From Phycicoccus avicenniae_A (lineage in GTDB: Bacteria > Actinomycetota > Actinomycetes > Actinomycetales > Dermatophilaceae), in NCBI RefSeq assembly GCF_050496545.1, contig NZ_JBNVZV010000002.1, forward strand, positions 217,566 through 281,565: DNA of 64,000 bases, given 5' to 3'. Positions 52,390-61,317 of the stretch are shown piece by piece. A program made the translations under genes and the position numbers. Within the stretch, counting starts at the first letter, position 1, and the number at the start of each line of letters is the position of its first letter. Below the pieces are notes generated by a model. The model was not told where the DNA came from. It saw only the letters and a list, made by a program, of their open reading frames with translations, and did not search any database.

Positions 52390-54183
52390 ATGAGCGCCGC
52401 GACCGACACGACGATGCTGCGCGAGGCGGGGGCCCCGGCCCGCACCCGGCGCCTGGCCCCGGGTTCGACCGTGGTCAAGTGGATGACGACGACCGACCAC
52501 AAGGTCATCGGCAACCTCTACTTCATCACCGCCTTCATCTGGTTCCTCCTCGGCGGCGTCATGGCGCTGGTCATCCGCGCCGAGCTCGCCGAGCCGGGCC
52601 TGCAGATCGTCGACAACCCGGACCAGTACAACCAGCTGTTCACGATGCACGGCACGATCATGCTGCTGCTGTTCGCGACGCCGCTGTTCGCCGGCTTCGC
52701 CAACGCGCTCATGCCGCTGCAGATCGGGGCGCCCGACGTCTCGTTCCCGCGTCTGAACATGTTCGCGTACTGGCTCTACCTCTTCGGTGGCCTCATCGCC
52801 GGCGCCGGCTTCCTCACGCCCGGTGGCGCCGCCGCCTTCGGCTGGTTCGCCTACGCGCCGCTCTCGGACAGCACCTACAGCCCCGGCGTCGGCGGCGACC
52901 TCTGGGTCTTCGGCCTCGCGCTCGGTGGTTTCGGCACCATCCTCGGTGCCGTCAACTTCATCACCACGATCCTCACGATGCGCGCGCCCGGCATGACGAT
53001 GTTCCGGATGCCGATCTTCACGTGGACGGTGCTCGTCACCTCGATCCTCGTGCTCATCGCCTTCCCGGCCCTGGCCGCCGCGCTCTTCGCGCTCGGCGCC
53101 GACCGGCGCTTCGGGGCCCAGGTCTTCGCCCCCGAGAGTGGCGGGGCGTTGATGTGGCAGCACATCTTCTGGTTCTTCGGGCACCCCGAGGTCTACATCA
53201 TCGCGCTGCCGTTCTTCGGGCTGATCTCCGAGATCCTCCCGGTCTTCTCGCGCAAGCCGATCTTCGGCTACAAGACCCTCGTCTACGCCACCATCGCCAT
53301 CGCGGCGCTCTCGGTCAGCGTCTGGGCGCACCACATGTACGTGACCGGCCAGGTCCTCCTGCCGTTCTTCGCGATCATGACGATGCTCATCGCCGTCCCG
53401 ACAGGCGTGAAGTTCTTCAACTGGATCGGCACGATGTGGGGCGGCAAGCTCGACTTCTCGACGCCGATGCTCTGGGCCCAGGGCTTCCTCGTTACGTTCC
53501 TCTTCGGCGGCCTGACCGGCATCATCCTCGCGAGCCCGGCGCTGGACTTCCAGCTCTCCGACAGCTACTTCGTGGTGGCCCACTTCCACTACGTCGTCTT
53601 CGGCACCGTGGTGTTCGCGATGTTCGCCGGCTTCTACTTCTGGTGGCCCAAGCTCACCGGGCGGATGCTCGACGAGAAGCTCGGCAAGATCCACTTCTGG
53701 ATGCTGTTCATCGGCTTCCACACCACGTTCTTCGTCCAGCACCTCCTCGGGATGCAGGGCATGCCGCGGCGCTACGCCGACTACCTGCCCGAGGACGGCT
53801 TCACGCTCGGCAACCAGATCTCCACGGTCGGGGCCTTCCTGCTGGGCGCCTCGATGCTGCCCTTCATGTACAACGTCTGGAAGACGTGGAAGACCGCGCC
53901 GCTCGTCGAGACCGACGACCCGTGGGGCTACGGCGCCTCGCTCGAGTGGGCCACCTCGTGCCCGCCGCCGCGGCACAACTTCGACCGCATCCCGCGGATC
54001 CGCTCCGAGCGCCCCGCGTTCGACCTGCACCACCCCGAGGCCGCACCCTCCGGGCGGGTCGACGCCGAGCACACCAAGGACAGCTCCCTCGTGTCCGCGC
54101 TCGGCCCGGCGGACCTGCACGACGCGGCGTTCGTCGAGGAGAGCGACGCGGACCCGCACACGACCACCACCAAGGAGAGCTGA
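52390..54183 (+). CDS. ctaD: Cytochrome c oxidase subunit I
   Basis: Catalytic subunit with heme a and the heme a3-CuB centre. 597 residues with twelve membrane helices. Ligands are in FTMHGTIMLLL (heme a), FFGHPEVYI (CuB His and cross-linked Tyr), VWAHHMYVTG (CuB) and VVAHFHYVVFGT (heme a3 and a). The C-terminal extension is acidic and typical for actinobacteria. It follows ctaC directly and precedes ctaF by 3 nt. Confidence 0.97.
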   Translation: MSAATDTTMLREAGAPARTRRLAPGSTVVKWMTTTDHKVIGNLYFITAFIWFLLGGVMALVIRAELAEPGLQIVDNPDQYNQLFTMHGTIMLLLFATPLFAGFANALMPLQIGAPDVSFPRLNMFAYWLYLFGGLIAGAGFLTPGGAAAFGWFAYAPLSDSTYSPGVGGDLWVFGLALGGFGTILGAVNFITTILTMRAPGMTMFRMPIFTWTVLVTSILVLIAFPALAAALFALGADRRFGAQVFAPESGGALMWQHIFWFFGHPEVYIIALPFFGLISEILPVFSRKPIFGYKTLVYATIAIAALSVSVWAHHMYVTGQVLLPFFAIMTMLIAVPTGVKFFNWIGTMWGGKLDFSTPMLWAQGFLVTFLFGGLTGIILASPALDFQLSDSYFVVAHFHYVVFGTVVFAMFAGFYFWWPKLTGRMLDEKLGKIHFWMLFIGFHTTFFVQHLLGMQGMPRRYADYLPEDGFTLGNQISTVGAFLLGASMLPFMYNVWKTWKTAPLVETDDPWGYGASLEWATSCPPPRHNFDRIPRIRSERPAFDLHHPEAAPSGRVDAEHTKDSSLVSALGPADLHDAAFVEESDADPHTTTTKES

Positions 54184-54186
54184 ACC

Positions 54187-54600
54187 GTGCGAGCGATGGA
54201 GCGCATCGGGATCCTCGTCGGGATCTTCGCCTTCCTCATGTGCGCCATCTACTGGTTCTGGACCTCCACCACGGAGATCGGCATCGAGTGGGTCGGCGTC
54301 CTCGGCCTGATGCTCGCCGGCCTGCTCGGCTTCATGATCGCCTGGTACCTCTGGATGACGCGGCGCAAGCTCGACCGCGACCCCTCTGACGATCCGCTGG
54401 GCGACATCGACGAGATCCAGGGGGAGTACGGCTTCTTCAGCCCGCACTCCTGGCAGCCGCTCTTCCTCGCCGCCGGCGCGGCCACCATCTTCCTCGGCCT
54501 CGCGGTCGGGTGGTGGCTGGTCATCATCGGCGCCTTCTTCGCGGTGCCCGCACTGGTCGGCTGGACCTTCGAGTACTGGAAGGGCCCGCACGCGCTCTGA
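54187..54600 (+). CDS. ctaF: Cytochrome c oxidase subunit IV (actinobacterial CtaF)
   Basis: 137 residues, four membrane segments with SHSWQPL-type loop (GFFSPHSWQPLFLAAGAA) as in actinobacterial CtaF. It stabilises the aa3 oxidase within the bc1-aa3 supercomplex. GTG 54187 is preceded by GGAG in the end of ctaD, and an ATG three codons later is possible. Last gene of the operon, followed by a perfect hairpin. Confidence 0.92.
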   Translation: MRAMERIGILVGIFAFLMCAIYWFWTSTTEIGIEWVGVLGLMLAGLLGFMIAWYLWMTRRKLDRDPSDDPLGDIDEIQGEYGFFSPHSWQPLFLAAGAATIFLGLAVGWWLVIIGAFFAVPALVGWTFEYWKGPHAL

Positions 54601-54613
54601 GCGCTCGACCCTT

Positions 54614-54653
54614 CGCCGCAGGCCGCCCGGGACCACCCGGGCGGCCTGCGGCG
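54614..54653 (+). terminator. Terminator of the ctaCDF operon
   Basis: Perfect 18-bp stem with a 4-nt loop (ACCA): arms 54614-54631 and 54636-54653. It starts 13 nt after the ctaF stop. Confidence 0.9.
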
Positions 54654-54755
54654 TTCAGGGGGACGGGCCGCGCTCAGCCCCGACCGGGCTCCTGTCAAGG
54701 ACATGGCGCGGACCTTGCACGATGCCGCGGCAACTGCGCCGTCCTCGTGCAACGT

Positions 54756-54853
54756 CTCCGTCGTCACGGTCATGGCGCGGAAGTTGACGCCGGACGTGGA
54801 TGTATCCGCGTCATCGGTCGGCTTCCGCGTCGTCACCGTGACGACGCGGAAGT
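54756..54853. repeat. Intergenic repeat element, copy B
   Basis: About 98 bp. It ends in a perfect palindrome at 54822-54852 (15-bp arms starting CTTCCGCGTCGTCAC, one central base). 54776-54846 aligns without gaps to 44700-44770 (53 of 71 identical by my count). The left half has a degraded version of the same palindrome. Confidence 0.7.
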
Positions 54854-54933
54854 TGGCGCCCATCGGCATGAGAGATTGTTCGGTTGCGCTGGACGTGCAC
54901 CCAAGGCATACCCGCTGAGCGGGGGAGGGGGCC

Positions 54934-55287
54934 TCAGCCCCAGCCGAGCTCGTGCAGGGCGTCGTCGTCGATGCCGAAGTGGTGCGCGATCTCGTGCACC
55001 ACGGTCACGGCGATCTCCTCGGTCAGCTCCTCGAGGTCCTCGCACATCCGGGTCAGTGGGCCGCGGAAGAGGATGATCCGGTCCGGCAGCGTGCCCGATG
55101 ACCACGCGTCCGAGCGCTCGGTGAGCGGGATGCCGTCGTAGACCCCCAGCAGCTCGGGGTCGTCGGCCGGTGGCTCGTCCTCGACGAGGAAGACGACGTT
55201 GTCGAGCATCGCCATCAGCTCCTCGGGCACCTCGTCGAGGGCGTCCTCGACGATGGCGTCGAAGGCCTCGGGCGTCAGCGGGTCCAC
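54934..55287 (-). CDS. Zincin-like metallopeptidase (DUF1025 type)
   Basis: 117 residues. HEIAHHFGI carries the HExxH zinc motif near the C-terminus; DALDEVPEELMAMLDNVVF at the start is typical of this small zincin family. Possibly a minimal metallopeptidase; substrate unknown. Start GTG 55287 is chosen because minus-strand CAGGCT ends 6 nt before it, while the in-frame ATG at 55305 has no ribosome site; the longer form remains possible. Confidence 0.85.
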   Translation of the reverse strand: MDPLTPEAFDAIVEDALDEVPEELMAMLDNVVFLVEDEPPADDPELLGVYDGIPLTERSDAWSSGTLPDRIILFRGPLTRMCEDLEELTEEIAVTVVHEIAHHFGIDDDALHELGWG

Positions 55288-55318
55288 GGCACCAGCCTGC
55301 CCCATCCGCCCGGACGGC

Positions 55319-56707
55319 TCAGGGGCGGGGGACCTGCTGGAGGGAGATCAGGGGCCCACCGAGGGGGACGCCGTTCCACGTCCCGGTGACCGCGCCGTCG
55401 CGGCACCGCAGGTGGAGCGCGTGCGGGCCCGCCACGGCGACGACGCGGGCCTCGAACGTATCGGGGGACACCCAGCCGCCGGATGCCGCCCACGGACCGG
55501 CGACGGGCTGGGGCCAGCCGTCCGGGGTGCACGGGACCACGAGGGGCTCTCCGCGCTCGTGGAGGGTCAGCTCGTGGCCGCCGTCCGGCGCCGCCGCCAC
55601 CTCGACCCGCGTCAGCCGGGGGAGCTCCTCGGTGGGCTCGTGCGTGAAGCTCCACGGGCCGGGACCTGCCGCCGGGCCGAGCGGTCCGGGGGCGGGGAGG
55701 GCGGCCTCGGCGAGGTACGCCTCGAGGGCCGCGACCCCGTCCGGGTCGGCGGGCAGCGGCGCGTCGGAGAGCGCCGGCAGCAGCTCCTCCCAGATCGCGT
55801 CGAGGGTCTCCTGCGTGCGCTCGGTGCACGAGGTGAGGGCCACGACGAGGTCGGAGCCCGGGACGAGCACGGAGAACTGGCCGTAGGCGCCGTCCGCTCG
55901 CCAGGCGTCGTGCCGGCAACGCCACACCTGGTAGCCGTAGCCCTGCTGCCAGTCGACGGTCTCGGGGTGGGGGGAGGTGTCGGTGTGCACCGTCGTCATC
56001 GTGGCCGCCCAGCCCTCGGGGAGGACCTGCCGGCCGTCCCACCGGCCGTCCCGCAGCAGGAGCTGGCCGAGCCGGGCGAGGGTGTCGGTGGTGACGTGCA
56101 GGCCGGAGTAGCCGAGGTCGAACCCGTCATGGTTCTGCCACGCCGCGTCCTGCACGCCGAGGGGGTCAAGCAGGCGGGGGCGGAGGTAGTCGAGCAGCCG
56201 CTGCCCACTGCGTTGCTGGACGGCCAGCGCCGCCATCAGGGTCGCGCCGTTGTGGTAGACGAACCACCCCGGCTCCTCCTCCGGCTCCAGGCCGAGGAAG
56301 CGGGTGGGGAAGTCGGCCGGGCGGGTCCGCCAGTCACCGAGAGTGTCGACGTGGTGGCCGGTGCGCATCGCCAGCACGTCGTGCAGCGTGAGCGCCGCGG
56401 CCCGGGGGCCCGCTGATGCAGCGGCCTCCGGGAAGAGGTCGACGAGCCGGTCCTCGAGCCGGAGCAGCCCCTCGGCCACGGCGAACCCCACGGCGCACGA
56501 CGTGAAGGTCTTGCTCACCGAGTACACCAGCCGCGGACCGTCGGGGGTCCACGGCCGCCAGGTCCCGGCGGCGACGACGTGCCCGTGGCGGAGCACGGTC
56601 AGCCCGTGCGGCTCCAGGCCGCGCTCCTCCCACCGCTGCACGAGGGAGAGCAGGGCGGCCGAGGGCACGCCCTGCTCCTCCGGGGTGCTGCGGGGGAGGG
56701 AGGTCAC
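55319..56707 (-). CDS. Serine beta-lactamase-fold hydrolase in the qcr operon
   Basis: 462 residues of the class C beta-lactamase/CubicO family: YSVSKTFTSCAVG (Ser-x-x-Lys), WQQGYGYQVW (Tyr block) and a C-terminal lipocalin-like region (GPWSFTHEPTEELP). No signal peptide is seen, so a cytosolic esterase or peptidase is more likely than drug resistance. The GTG start is 4 nt after the qcrB stop, so the gene is read with the bc1 operon, which is unusual. Confidence 0.85.
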   Translation of the reverse strand: MTSLPRSTPEEQGVPSAALLSLVQRWEERGLEPHGLTVLRHGHVVAAGTWRPWTPDGPRLVYSVSKTFTSCAVGFAVAEGLLRLEDRLVDLFPEAAASAGPRAAALTLHDVLAMRTGHHVDTLGDWRTRPADFPTRFLGLEPEEEPGWFVYHNGATLMAALAVQQRSGQRLLDYLRPRLLDPLGVQDAAWQNHDGFDLGYSGLHVTTDTLARLGQLLLRDGRWDGRQVLPEGWAATMTTVHTDTSPHPETVDWQQGYGYQVWRCRHDAWRADGAYGQFSVLVPGSDLVVALTSCTERTQETLDAIWEELLPALSDAPLPADPDGVAALEAYLAEAALPAPGPLGPAAGPGPWSFTHEPTEELPRLTRVEVAAAPDGGHELTLHERGEPLVVPCTPDGWPQPVAGPWAASGGWVSPDTFEARVVAVAGPHALHLRCRDGAVTGTWNGVPLGGPLISLQQVPRP

Positions 56708-56711
56708 CGCC

Positions 56712-58454
56712 TCAGTGCCGGGAACCGGCCTCTGCGGACTCGATCTGCGCAGCGGGCTCGCCGGCCTCGATGGCCTCGTGCTCCTCGCCGTGGTGGTGCG
56801 CGGCAGCGAGCTCGGCGGGCGTGACCGGGTTGACGGCGTCGGCGAAGTAGAACCGCGACAGCGCAGCCCGGACCTTGTCCTTGCGGTGGGCCGGACGCGC
56901 CACGCCGTGCTCGTCGACCCCGGGCTCGAGCTCGAGCGGGGCGACGGCATCGTGCTGGACGAGCAGCCACTGCTCCTCCGGCAGCCCGGCCTCGTGCCGC
57001 TCGAAGAAGCGGCCGTCGGGAGTGCGGATGATCGTGCCGGACTCGCGTCCGTGCAGGACGGTGTCGCGGTCGCGGCGCTGCAGCGACAGGCAGGTCCGCT
57101 TGGTCACCCAGAACACGATGGGCGGCAGGACGAACAGGCCGATGCGGAAGAACCAGGTGATGTCGTTGATCGACATCCCGAGCTTGATCGCCATGATGTC
57201 GTTGCCCGCGGCGAACATGAACACCGTGTAGGCGGTGATGCCCGCCATCCCGATGCCGGTGCGCGTGGGGGCGTTGCGCGGGCGGTCGAGCAGGTGGTGC
57301 TCGCGCTCGTCACCGGTGACCCAGCGCTCGACGAACGGGTAGATGCCGAGCACGGTGTAGACGAGCGGCAGCAGCACGAGCGCACCGAGGGCGATGTTCA
57401 GCGACAGGGTGAACCCGAAGAAGCTGAACTCCAGCCATCCGGGCAGCAGCCGCAGCGCGCCGTCGGCGAAGCCCATGTACCAGTCCGGCTGCGAACCGGC
57501 CGTCACGGGGGAGGGGTCGTACGGCCCGTACGCCCAGACCGGGTTGATCTGCACCAGCGCCGAGATGAGGGCGATGACGCCGAAGACGATGAAGAAGAAG
57601 CCACCGGCCTTGGCCGCGTAGACCGGCATCACCGGGTAGCCGACGACGTTGTCGTTGGTGCGGCCCGGGCCGGGGAACTGGGTGTGCTTCTGGAGCGCGA
57701 CGAGGCCGATGTGCGCCGTGAACAGCCCGATGAGGATCGCCGGGATGAGCAGGACGTGGGCCGAGTAGAGCCGCGGGATGATCATCTCGCCGGGGAACGG
57801 GCCACCGAAGATGCCGTAGACGAGGTAGGAGCCGATGACCGGCGCGGTCTGGACGAAGCCGGCCATCGCGCGGATGCCGGTGCCCGAGAGCAGGTCGTCG
57901 GGGAGGGAGTAGCCGGCGAAGCCCTCGATGATCGCGAGCAGGGCCAGGACGGTGCCGATGACCCAGTTGAGCTCACGCGGCTTGCGGAAGGCGCCGGTGA
58001 AGAAGACGCGGAACATGTGGACCGTGAGCGCGACGATGAACATCAGCGCGGCCCAGTGGTGGATCTGGCGGATGATCAGGCCGCCCTTGATGTCGAAGGA
58101 GATGTGCAGCGTCGAGGCGTAGGCCTCGGACATCGACACACCGCGCAGCGGCACGTACGAGCCGTCGTAGATCGTGTGGCCGGCGCTCGGGACGAACCAG
58201 AAGGTCAGGAAGGCCCCGGTGATCAGGCAGATGATCATCGAGTACATGGCGATCTCGCCGAGCATGAAGGACCAGTGGTCGGGGAAGACCTTCTTCATGA
58301 GGTAGCCGACCGGCTTGGCGGCACCCGTGCGGTCGTCGACCCAGCCGGCGACGCCGCCGATCTTCTTCGAGGCGGCCGAGGGCGGGGCGTGCCGCGGACG
58401 GTCGCCGGAGCGCAGGCCGTCGGCGGGACGGGGGTTCGATGCGGTCGTGGACAT
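56712..58454 (-). CDS. qcrB: Cytochrome bc1 complex cytochrome b
   Basis: Quinol-oxidising subunit with two b hemes. 580 residues, about eight or nine membrane helices. Heme histidines lie in RQIHHWAALMFIVALTVHMF and RLYSAHVLLIPAILIGLFTAH; the Qo-site motif is PDWYMG, as in actinobacteria (PEWY in others). The C-terminal extension (LQRRDRDTVLHGRES onward) is long and soluble, another actinobacterial trait. ATG overlaps the qcrA stop by one base (TGATG). Confidence 0.96.
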   Translation of the reverse strand: MSTTASNPRPADGLRSGDRPRHAPPSAASKKIGGVAGWVDDRTGAAKPVGYLMKKVFPDHWSFMLGEIAMYSMIICLITGAFLTFWFVPSAGHTIYDGSYVPLRGVSMSEAYASTLHISFDIKGGLIIRQIHHWAALMFIVALTVHMFRVFFTGAFRKPRELNWVIGTVLALLAIIEGFAGYSLPDDLLSGTGIRAMAGFVQTAPVIGSYLVYGIFGGPFPGEMIIPRLYSAHVLLIPAILIGLFTAHIGLVALQKHTQFPGPGRTNDNVVGYPVMPVYAAKAGGFFFIVFGVIALISALVQINPVWAYGPYDPSPVTAGSQPDWYMGFADGALRLLPGWLEFSFFGFTLSLNIALGALVLLPLVYTVLGIYPFVERWVTGDEREHHLLDRPRNAPTRTGIGMAGITAYTVFMFAAGNDIMAIKLGMSINDITWFFRIGLFVLPPIVFWVTKRTCLSLQRRDRDTVLHGRESGTIIRTPDGRFFERHEAGLPEEQWLLVQHDAVAPLELEPGVDEHGVARPAHRKDKVRAALSRFYFADAVNPVTPAELAAAHHHGEEHEAIEAGEPAAQIESAEAGSRH

Positions 58455-59599
58455 CAGCCACGCTCCCAGAAGCTCGGGCCGACCGCCTCGCGGAACGGCT
58501 GTGCGGAGACGAGGTAGCCCTCGTCGTCGACGGTGATCTTCAATTGTGGCAGCGGACGCTTCGCAGGACCGAAGATGACCTTGCAGTCCTGGGTGACGTC
58601 GAACGTTGACTGGTGGCACGGGCAGAGCAGGTGGTGGGTCTGCTGCTCGTAGAGACCGACCGGGCAGCCGACGTGGGTGCAGATCTTCGAGTAGGCGACG
58701 ATGCCCTGGTAGCCCCAGTCGAGCTCCTTCTGGGACTTGATCTGCGCGGGGTCGAGGCGCATGAGGAGCACGGCGGCCTTGGCCTTCTCCTCGAGGAGGT
58801 GCTCGGCGCCACCCTCCTGGGTCTTCGGGTCGGGGAGCAGGCCCTCGGGCATGACGTGGACGACCGAGCCGATGGTGATGTCCGAGGCCAGGATCGGCAG
58901 GTTCTCGGGGTCCTTCATCAGCCGCAGCGGCTTGAACTCGGGCTCCTCGCCGGGGCCGCTCGGGCCGCCGTTCCACCACGTGAGGGACAGGCTCTTCTTC
59001 GGCAGCTCGCCCAGCGAGCCGCCGACCTGGAGCACCAGGCCGAGCGGGAAGAGGGCCATCGCGCCGCCGAGGGTGTACTTGAGCAGCGGGCGACGGGTGA
59101 TCTGCGAGGTGGAGCCGCCCTCGGCGAGCACGCGCACGACCTCGGAGCGGTCGGCGTCGGAGGCGCGCATCGGGTGGCGCTCCTCGACGACCTCCTCGTC
59201 GGGCATGAGGGTCTTGGCCCAGTGGACCGCGCCGAGGCCGATGCCGAGCAGGCTGAGGGCGAGGGTGACGCCGAGGCCGGCGTTGGTGGCGCTCGTCGTG
59301 CCGATGCCGGGGACGTAGACCGTCGAGTTGGTGTCGAGGGCGAAGTAGAGGACGACGAAGAGCAGCGTGCCGATGATGGAGATCCCGAACAGCGCGGCGA
59401 CCTGCTTCTCGGCGCGCTTCGCGGCGGCCTCGGACAGGTCGGCCATCCGCGGCACGTGCGTGGGGAGGCCGGGGTTGCTGAAGCGCTCGGGGATGCCCCC
59501 CTGCCCCACGACGTGGCCCTCGTCGAGGCGCACGGCCTGGCCGTGCCCGTCGCTCGAGGCCACCTCGGAGCCGGTGGTGGGGGTGTCCTGCTCGTTCAT
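58454..59599 (-). CDS. qcrA: Rieske iron-sulfur protein of bc1 complex
   Basis: 381 residues. Three membrane segments (about 70-90, 105-125 and 175-195), the actinobacterial pattern, then a Rieske domain whose cluster motifs are CTHVGCPVG and CPCHQSTFD. It moves electrons from quinol to the diheme QcrC. Coupled to qcrB and preceded by qcrC with a 49-nt gap. Confidence 0.96.
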   Translation of the reverse strand: MNEQDTPTTGSEVASSDGHGQAVRLDEGHVVGQGGIPERFSNPGLPTHVPRMADLSEAAAKRAEKQVAALFGISIIGTLLFVVLYFALDTNSTVYVPGIGTTSATNAGLGVTLALSLLGIGLGAVHWAKTLMPDEEVVEERHPMRASDADRSEVVRVLAEGGSTSQITRRPLLKYTLGGAMALFPLGLVLQVGGSLGELPKKSLSLTWWNGGPSGPGEEPEFKPLRLMKDPENLPILASDITIGSVVHVMPEGLLPDPKTQEGGAEHLLEEKAKAAVLLMRLDPAQIKSQKELDWGYQGIVAYSKICTHVGCPVGLYEQQTHHLLCPCHQSTFDVTQDCKVIFGPAKRPLPQLKITVDDEGYLVSAQPFREAVGPSFWERG

Positions 59600-59648
59600 C
59601 GGGGTACCGATCTGTTCGTGTCGACGGGAGGGGACGCGAGGTGGGCCG

Positions 59649-60461
59649 CTACGCGGCCTTGGAGCCGAGCCAGACGGCGCAGCCGACGAGGATGCCGAGC
59701 CCGAAGACCCACGCGAAGAGGCCCTCGGTGACCGGCCCGAGCGAGCCGAGGGTCAGGCCGCCGGGGTTCTCCTGCTTGTCGAGGGTGTCGAGGAAGGCGA
59801 TGATGTCGCGCTTGTTCTCGGGGGAGACGTTGGCGTCGTTGAAGACCGGCATGCTCTGCGGGCCGGTGACCATCGCCTCGTAGATGTGCTTGCCGGTGAC
59901 GTCCTTGAGCGAGGGGGCGTACTTGCCGCGGGTCAGCGCACCGCCGGAACCGGCGAAGTTGTGGCACATCGCGCAGTTGACCCGGAACAGCTCGCCGCCG
60001 AGAGCGGGGTCGCCCTTGGAGGCGTCGACGGCCTCGTCGGAGGGGACGGCCGGGCCCGGTGCGAGGGAGGCGATGTAGGCGCCGACGGAGGCGATCTGCT
60101 CCTCGGAGAACTTCACGGTGTCCGAGCGGGCGGCCTGGACGCCCGGCTGGGTCATCGGCATGCGGCCGGTGCCCATCTGGAAGTCGACGGAGGCGGCGCC
60201 GACGCCGGCCAGCGGCGGGCCGGCGATCTTGTCGCCGTTGCCGGTGGCGCGACCCTCGGCGTTGATGCCGTGGCAGGTGGCGCAGTTCGCGCGGAAGAGG
60301 GCCTTGCCCTCCTCGACCGACTGGGCCGGCAGCGCCTTCGTCGTGGCGTCGGCCGGCTCCGGGGCGACGGCGGCGTACACCGCGCCCGTGAGGAACAGGC
60401 CGATCATGAGGAGGACGGCGATCGCCGCGGGATGCCGGCGGCGGGCTGCCAGTGCGTTCAC
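59649..60461 (-). CDS. qcrC: Diheme cytochrome c subunit of bc1 complex
   Basis: 270 residues. N-terminal signal/anchor (HPAAIAVLLMIGLFLTG), two heme-binding motifs (CATCHG and CAMCHN) with Met ligands in MPMTQPG and SMPVFND, and a C-terminal membrane helix (LFAWVFGLGILVGCAVWLG). It replaces soluble cytochrome c by carrying electrons straight to CtaC. AGGAAG precedes the GTG. Confidence 0.95.
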   Translation of the reverse strand: MNALAARRRHPAAIAVLLMIGLFLTGAVYAAVAPEPADATTKALPAQSVEEGKALFRANCATCHGINAEGRATGNGDKIAGPPLAGVGAASVDFQMGTGRMPMTQPGVQAARSDTVKFSEEQIASVGAYIASLAPGPAVPSDEAVDASKGDPALGGELFRVNCAMCHNFAGSGGALTRGKYAPSLKDVTGKHIYEAMVTGPQSMPVFNDANVSPENKRDIIAFLDTLDKQENPGGLTLGSLGPVTEGLFAWVFGLGILVGCAVWLGSKAA

Positions 60462-60512
60462 GGTGCTTCCTGTCGTCTGCTGCGGTTCGTGCGGATCAGC
60501 GTGCGGGACAAC

Positions 60513-61181
60513 TTACTTCAGGACGTAGATCATGAGGAAAAGGGCGATCCACACGACGTCGACGAAGTGCCAGTAGTACGAGGTGACGACCGCGCCGGTG
60601 GCCTGCGCGTGCGAGTACCGACGGGTCGTGAAGGTGCGCCCGAGGATGAGCAGGAAGGCGATGAGCCCGCCGGTGACGTGCATGCCGTGGAAGCCGGTGG
60701 CCAGGTAGAAGATCGACCCGTAGGAGTCGGAGGAGAGGGTGACGCCCTCCTCGATGAGGTGGGCGTACTCGTAGACCTGCCCGGCGATGAAGGTGGCGCC
60801 GAAGATGTAGGTGAGGACGTACCACTCGCGCATGCCCCAGGCGCTGACGCGGGTGAGGCGCGTGCCGACGGGGCGGGCGACGACGCCGCGCTCGGCCTGG
60901 AGGACACCGAGCTGGCACCACACCGAGGAGATGACGAGGATCAGCGTGTTCGCCGAGGCGAACGGCACGTTGAGCTGCGCGGTGCGCTCGTCCCAGAGGT
61001 CGGGGAGGTGGCCACGCAGGGTGAAGTAGAACGCGAACAGCGCCGCGAAGAACATCAGCTCGCTGGAGAGCCAGACCATCGTGCCGACGGCGACCATGTT
61101 CGGGCGCGTCGCGGGGCCCGAGCCCGGGATGGACGGGACCGGTCCCGCGTGCTTGACCGAAGCTGCTGCAGTAGTCGCCAC
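60513..61181 (-). CDS. ctaE: Cytochrome c oxidase subunit III
   Basis: 222 residues, five membrane helices (actinobacterial type without the first two helices of the classic form): LMFFAALFAFYFTLRG, SVWCQLGVLQAERG and FYLATGFHGMHVTGGLIAFL, SYYWHFVDVVWIALF. First gene of ctaE-qcrC-qcrA-qcrB plus a hydrolase. GTG 61181 has minus-strand CATAAT (61188-61193) 6 nt before it, so leaderless. Confidence 0.95.
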   Translation of the reverse strand: MATTAAASVKHAGPVPSIPGSGPATRPNMVAVGTMVWLSSELMFFAALFAFYFTLRGHLPDLWDERTAQLNVPFASANTLILVISSVWCQLGVLQAERGVVARPVGTRLTRVSAWGMREWYVLTYIFGATFIAGQVYEYAHLIEEGVTLSSDSYGSIFYLATGFHGMHVTGGLIAFLLILGRTFTTRRYSHAQATGAVVTSYYWHFVDVVWIALFLMIYVLK

Positions 61182-61187
61182 GCCTGC

Positions 61188-61193
61188 ATTATG
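61188..61193 (-). promoter_or_regulatory. -10 hexamer CATAAT of the ctaE-qcrCAB operon
   Basis: Minus-strand CATAAT ends 6 nt before the GTG, the same spacing as other leaderless genes here but with C instead of T in the first position. Confidence 0.6.
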
Positions 61194-61317
61194 CCGACAC
61201 CGGAGGGGGTGTGACGAGGCGACCCCCCGAAAGGCTCGACAACGGCTCCGGGCGGCGCGGGGTTCCCGGTGAACGGGCGTGTCGGGTGGCCCGGGGCACG
61301 CTCGCTACGATGCCGTC

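Larger units (their letters stand above)
54601..54933. other. Intergenic region with terminator and repeat copies
   Basis: 333 bp between ctaF and the convergent metallopeptidase gene. It holds the terminator at 54614-54653 and the repeat at 54756-54853. A degenerate third unit near 54701-54730 (ATGGCGCGGACCTTG) may belong to the same family. No gene is convincing. Confidence 0.75.

Noticed and set aside
54703..54918. 71-codon open frame over repeat copy B
   Set aside because: It is made mostly of the intergenic repeat and has no start signal; a matching frame exists on the other strand, as expected for a palindromic element.
55319..56707. Beta-lactam resistance gene
   Set aside because: The fold is shared with many esterases and peptidases; no signal peptide is seen and the gene sits in a respiratory operon.
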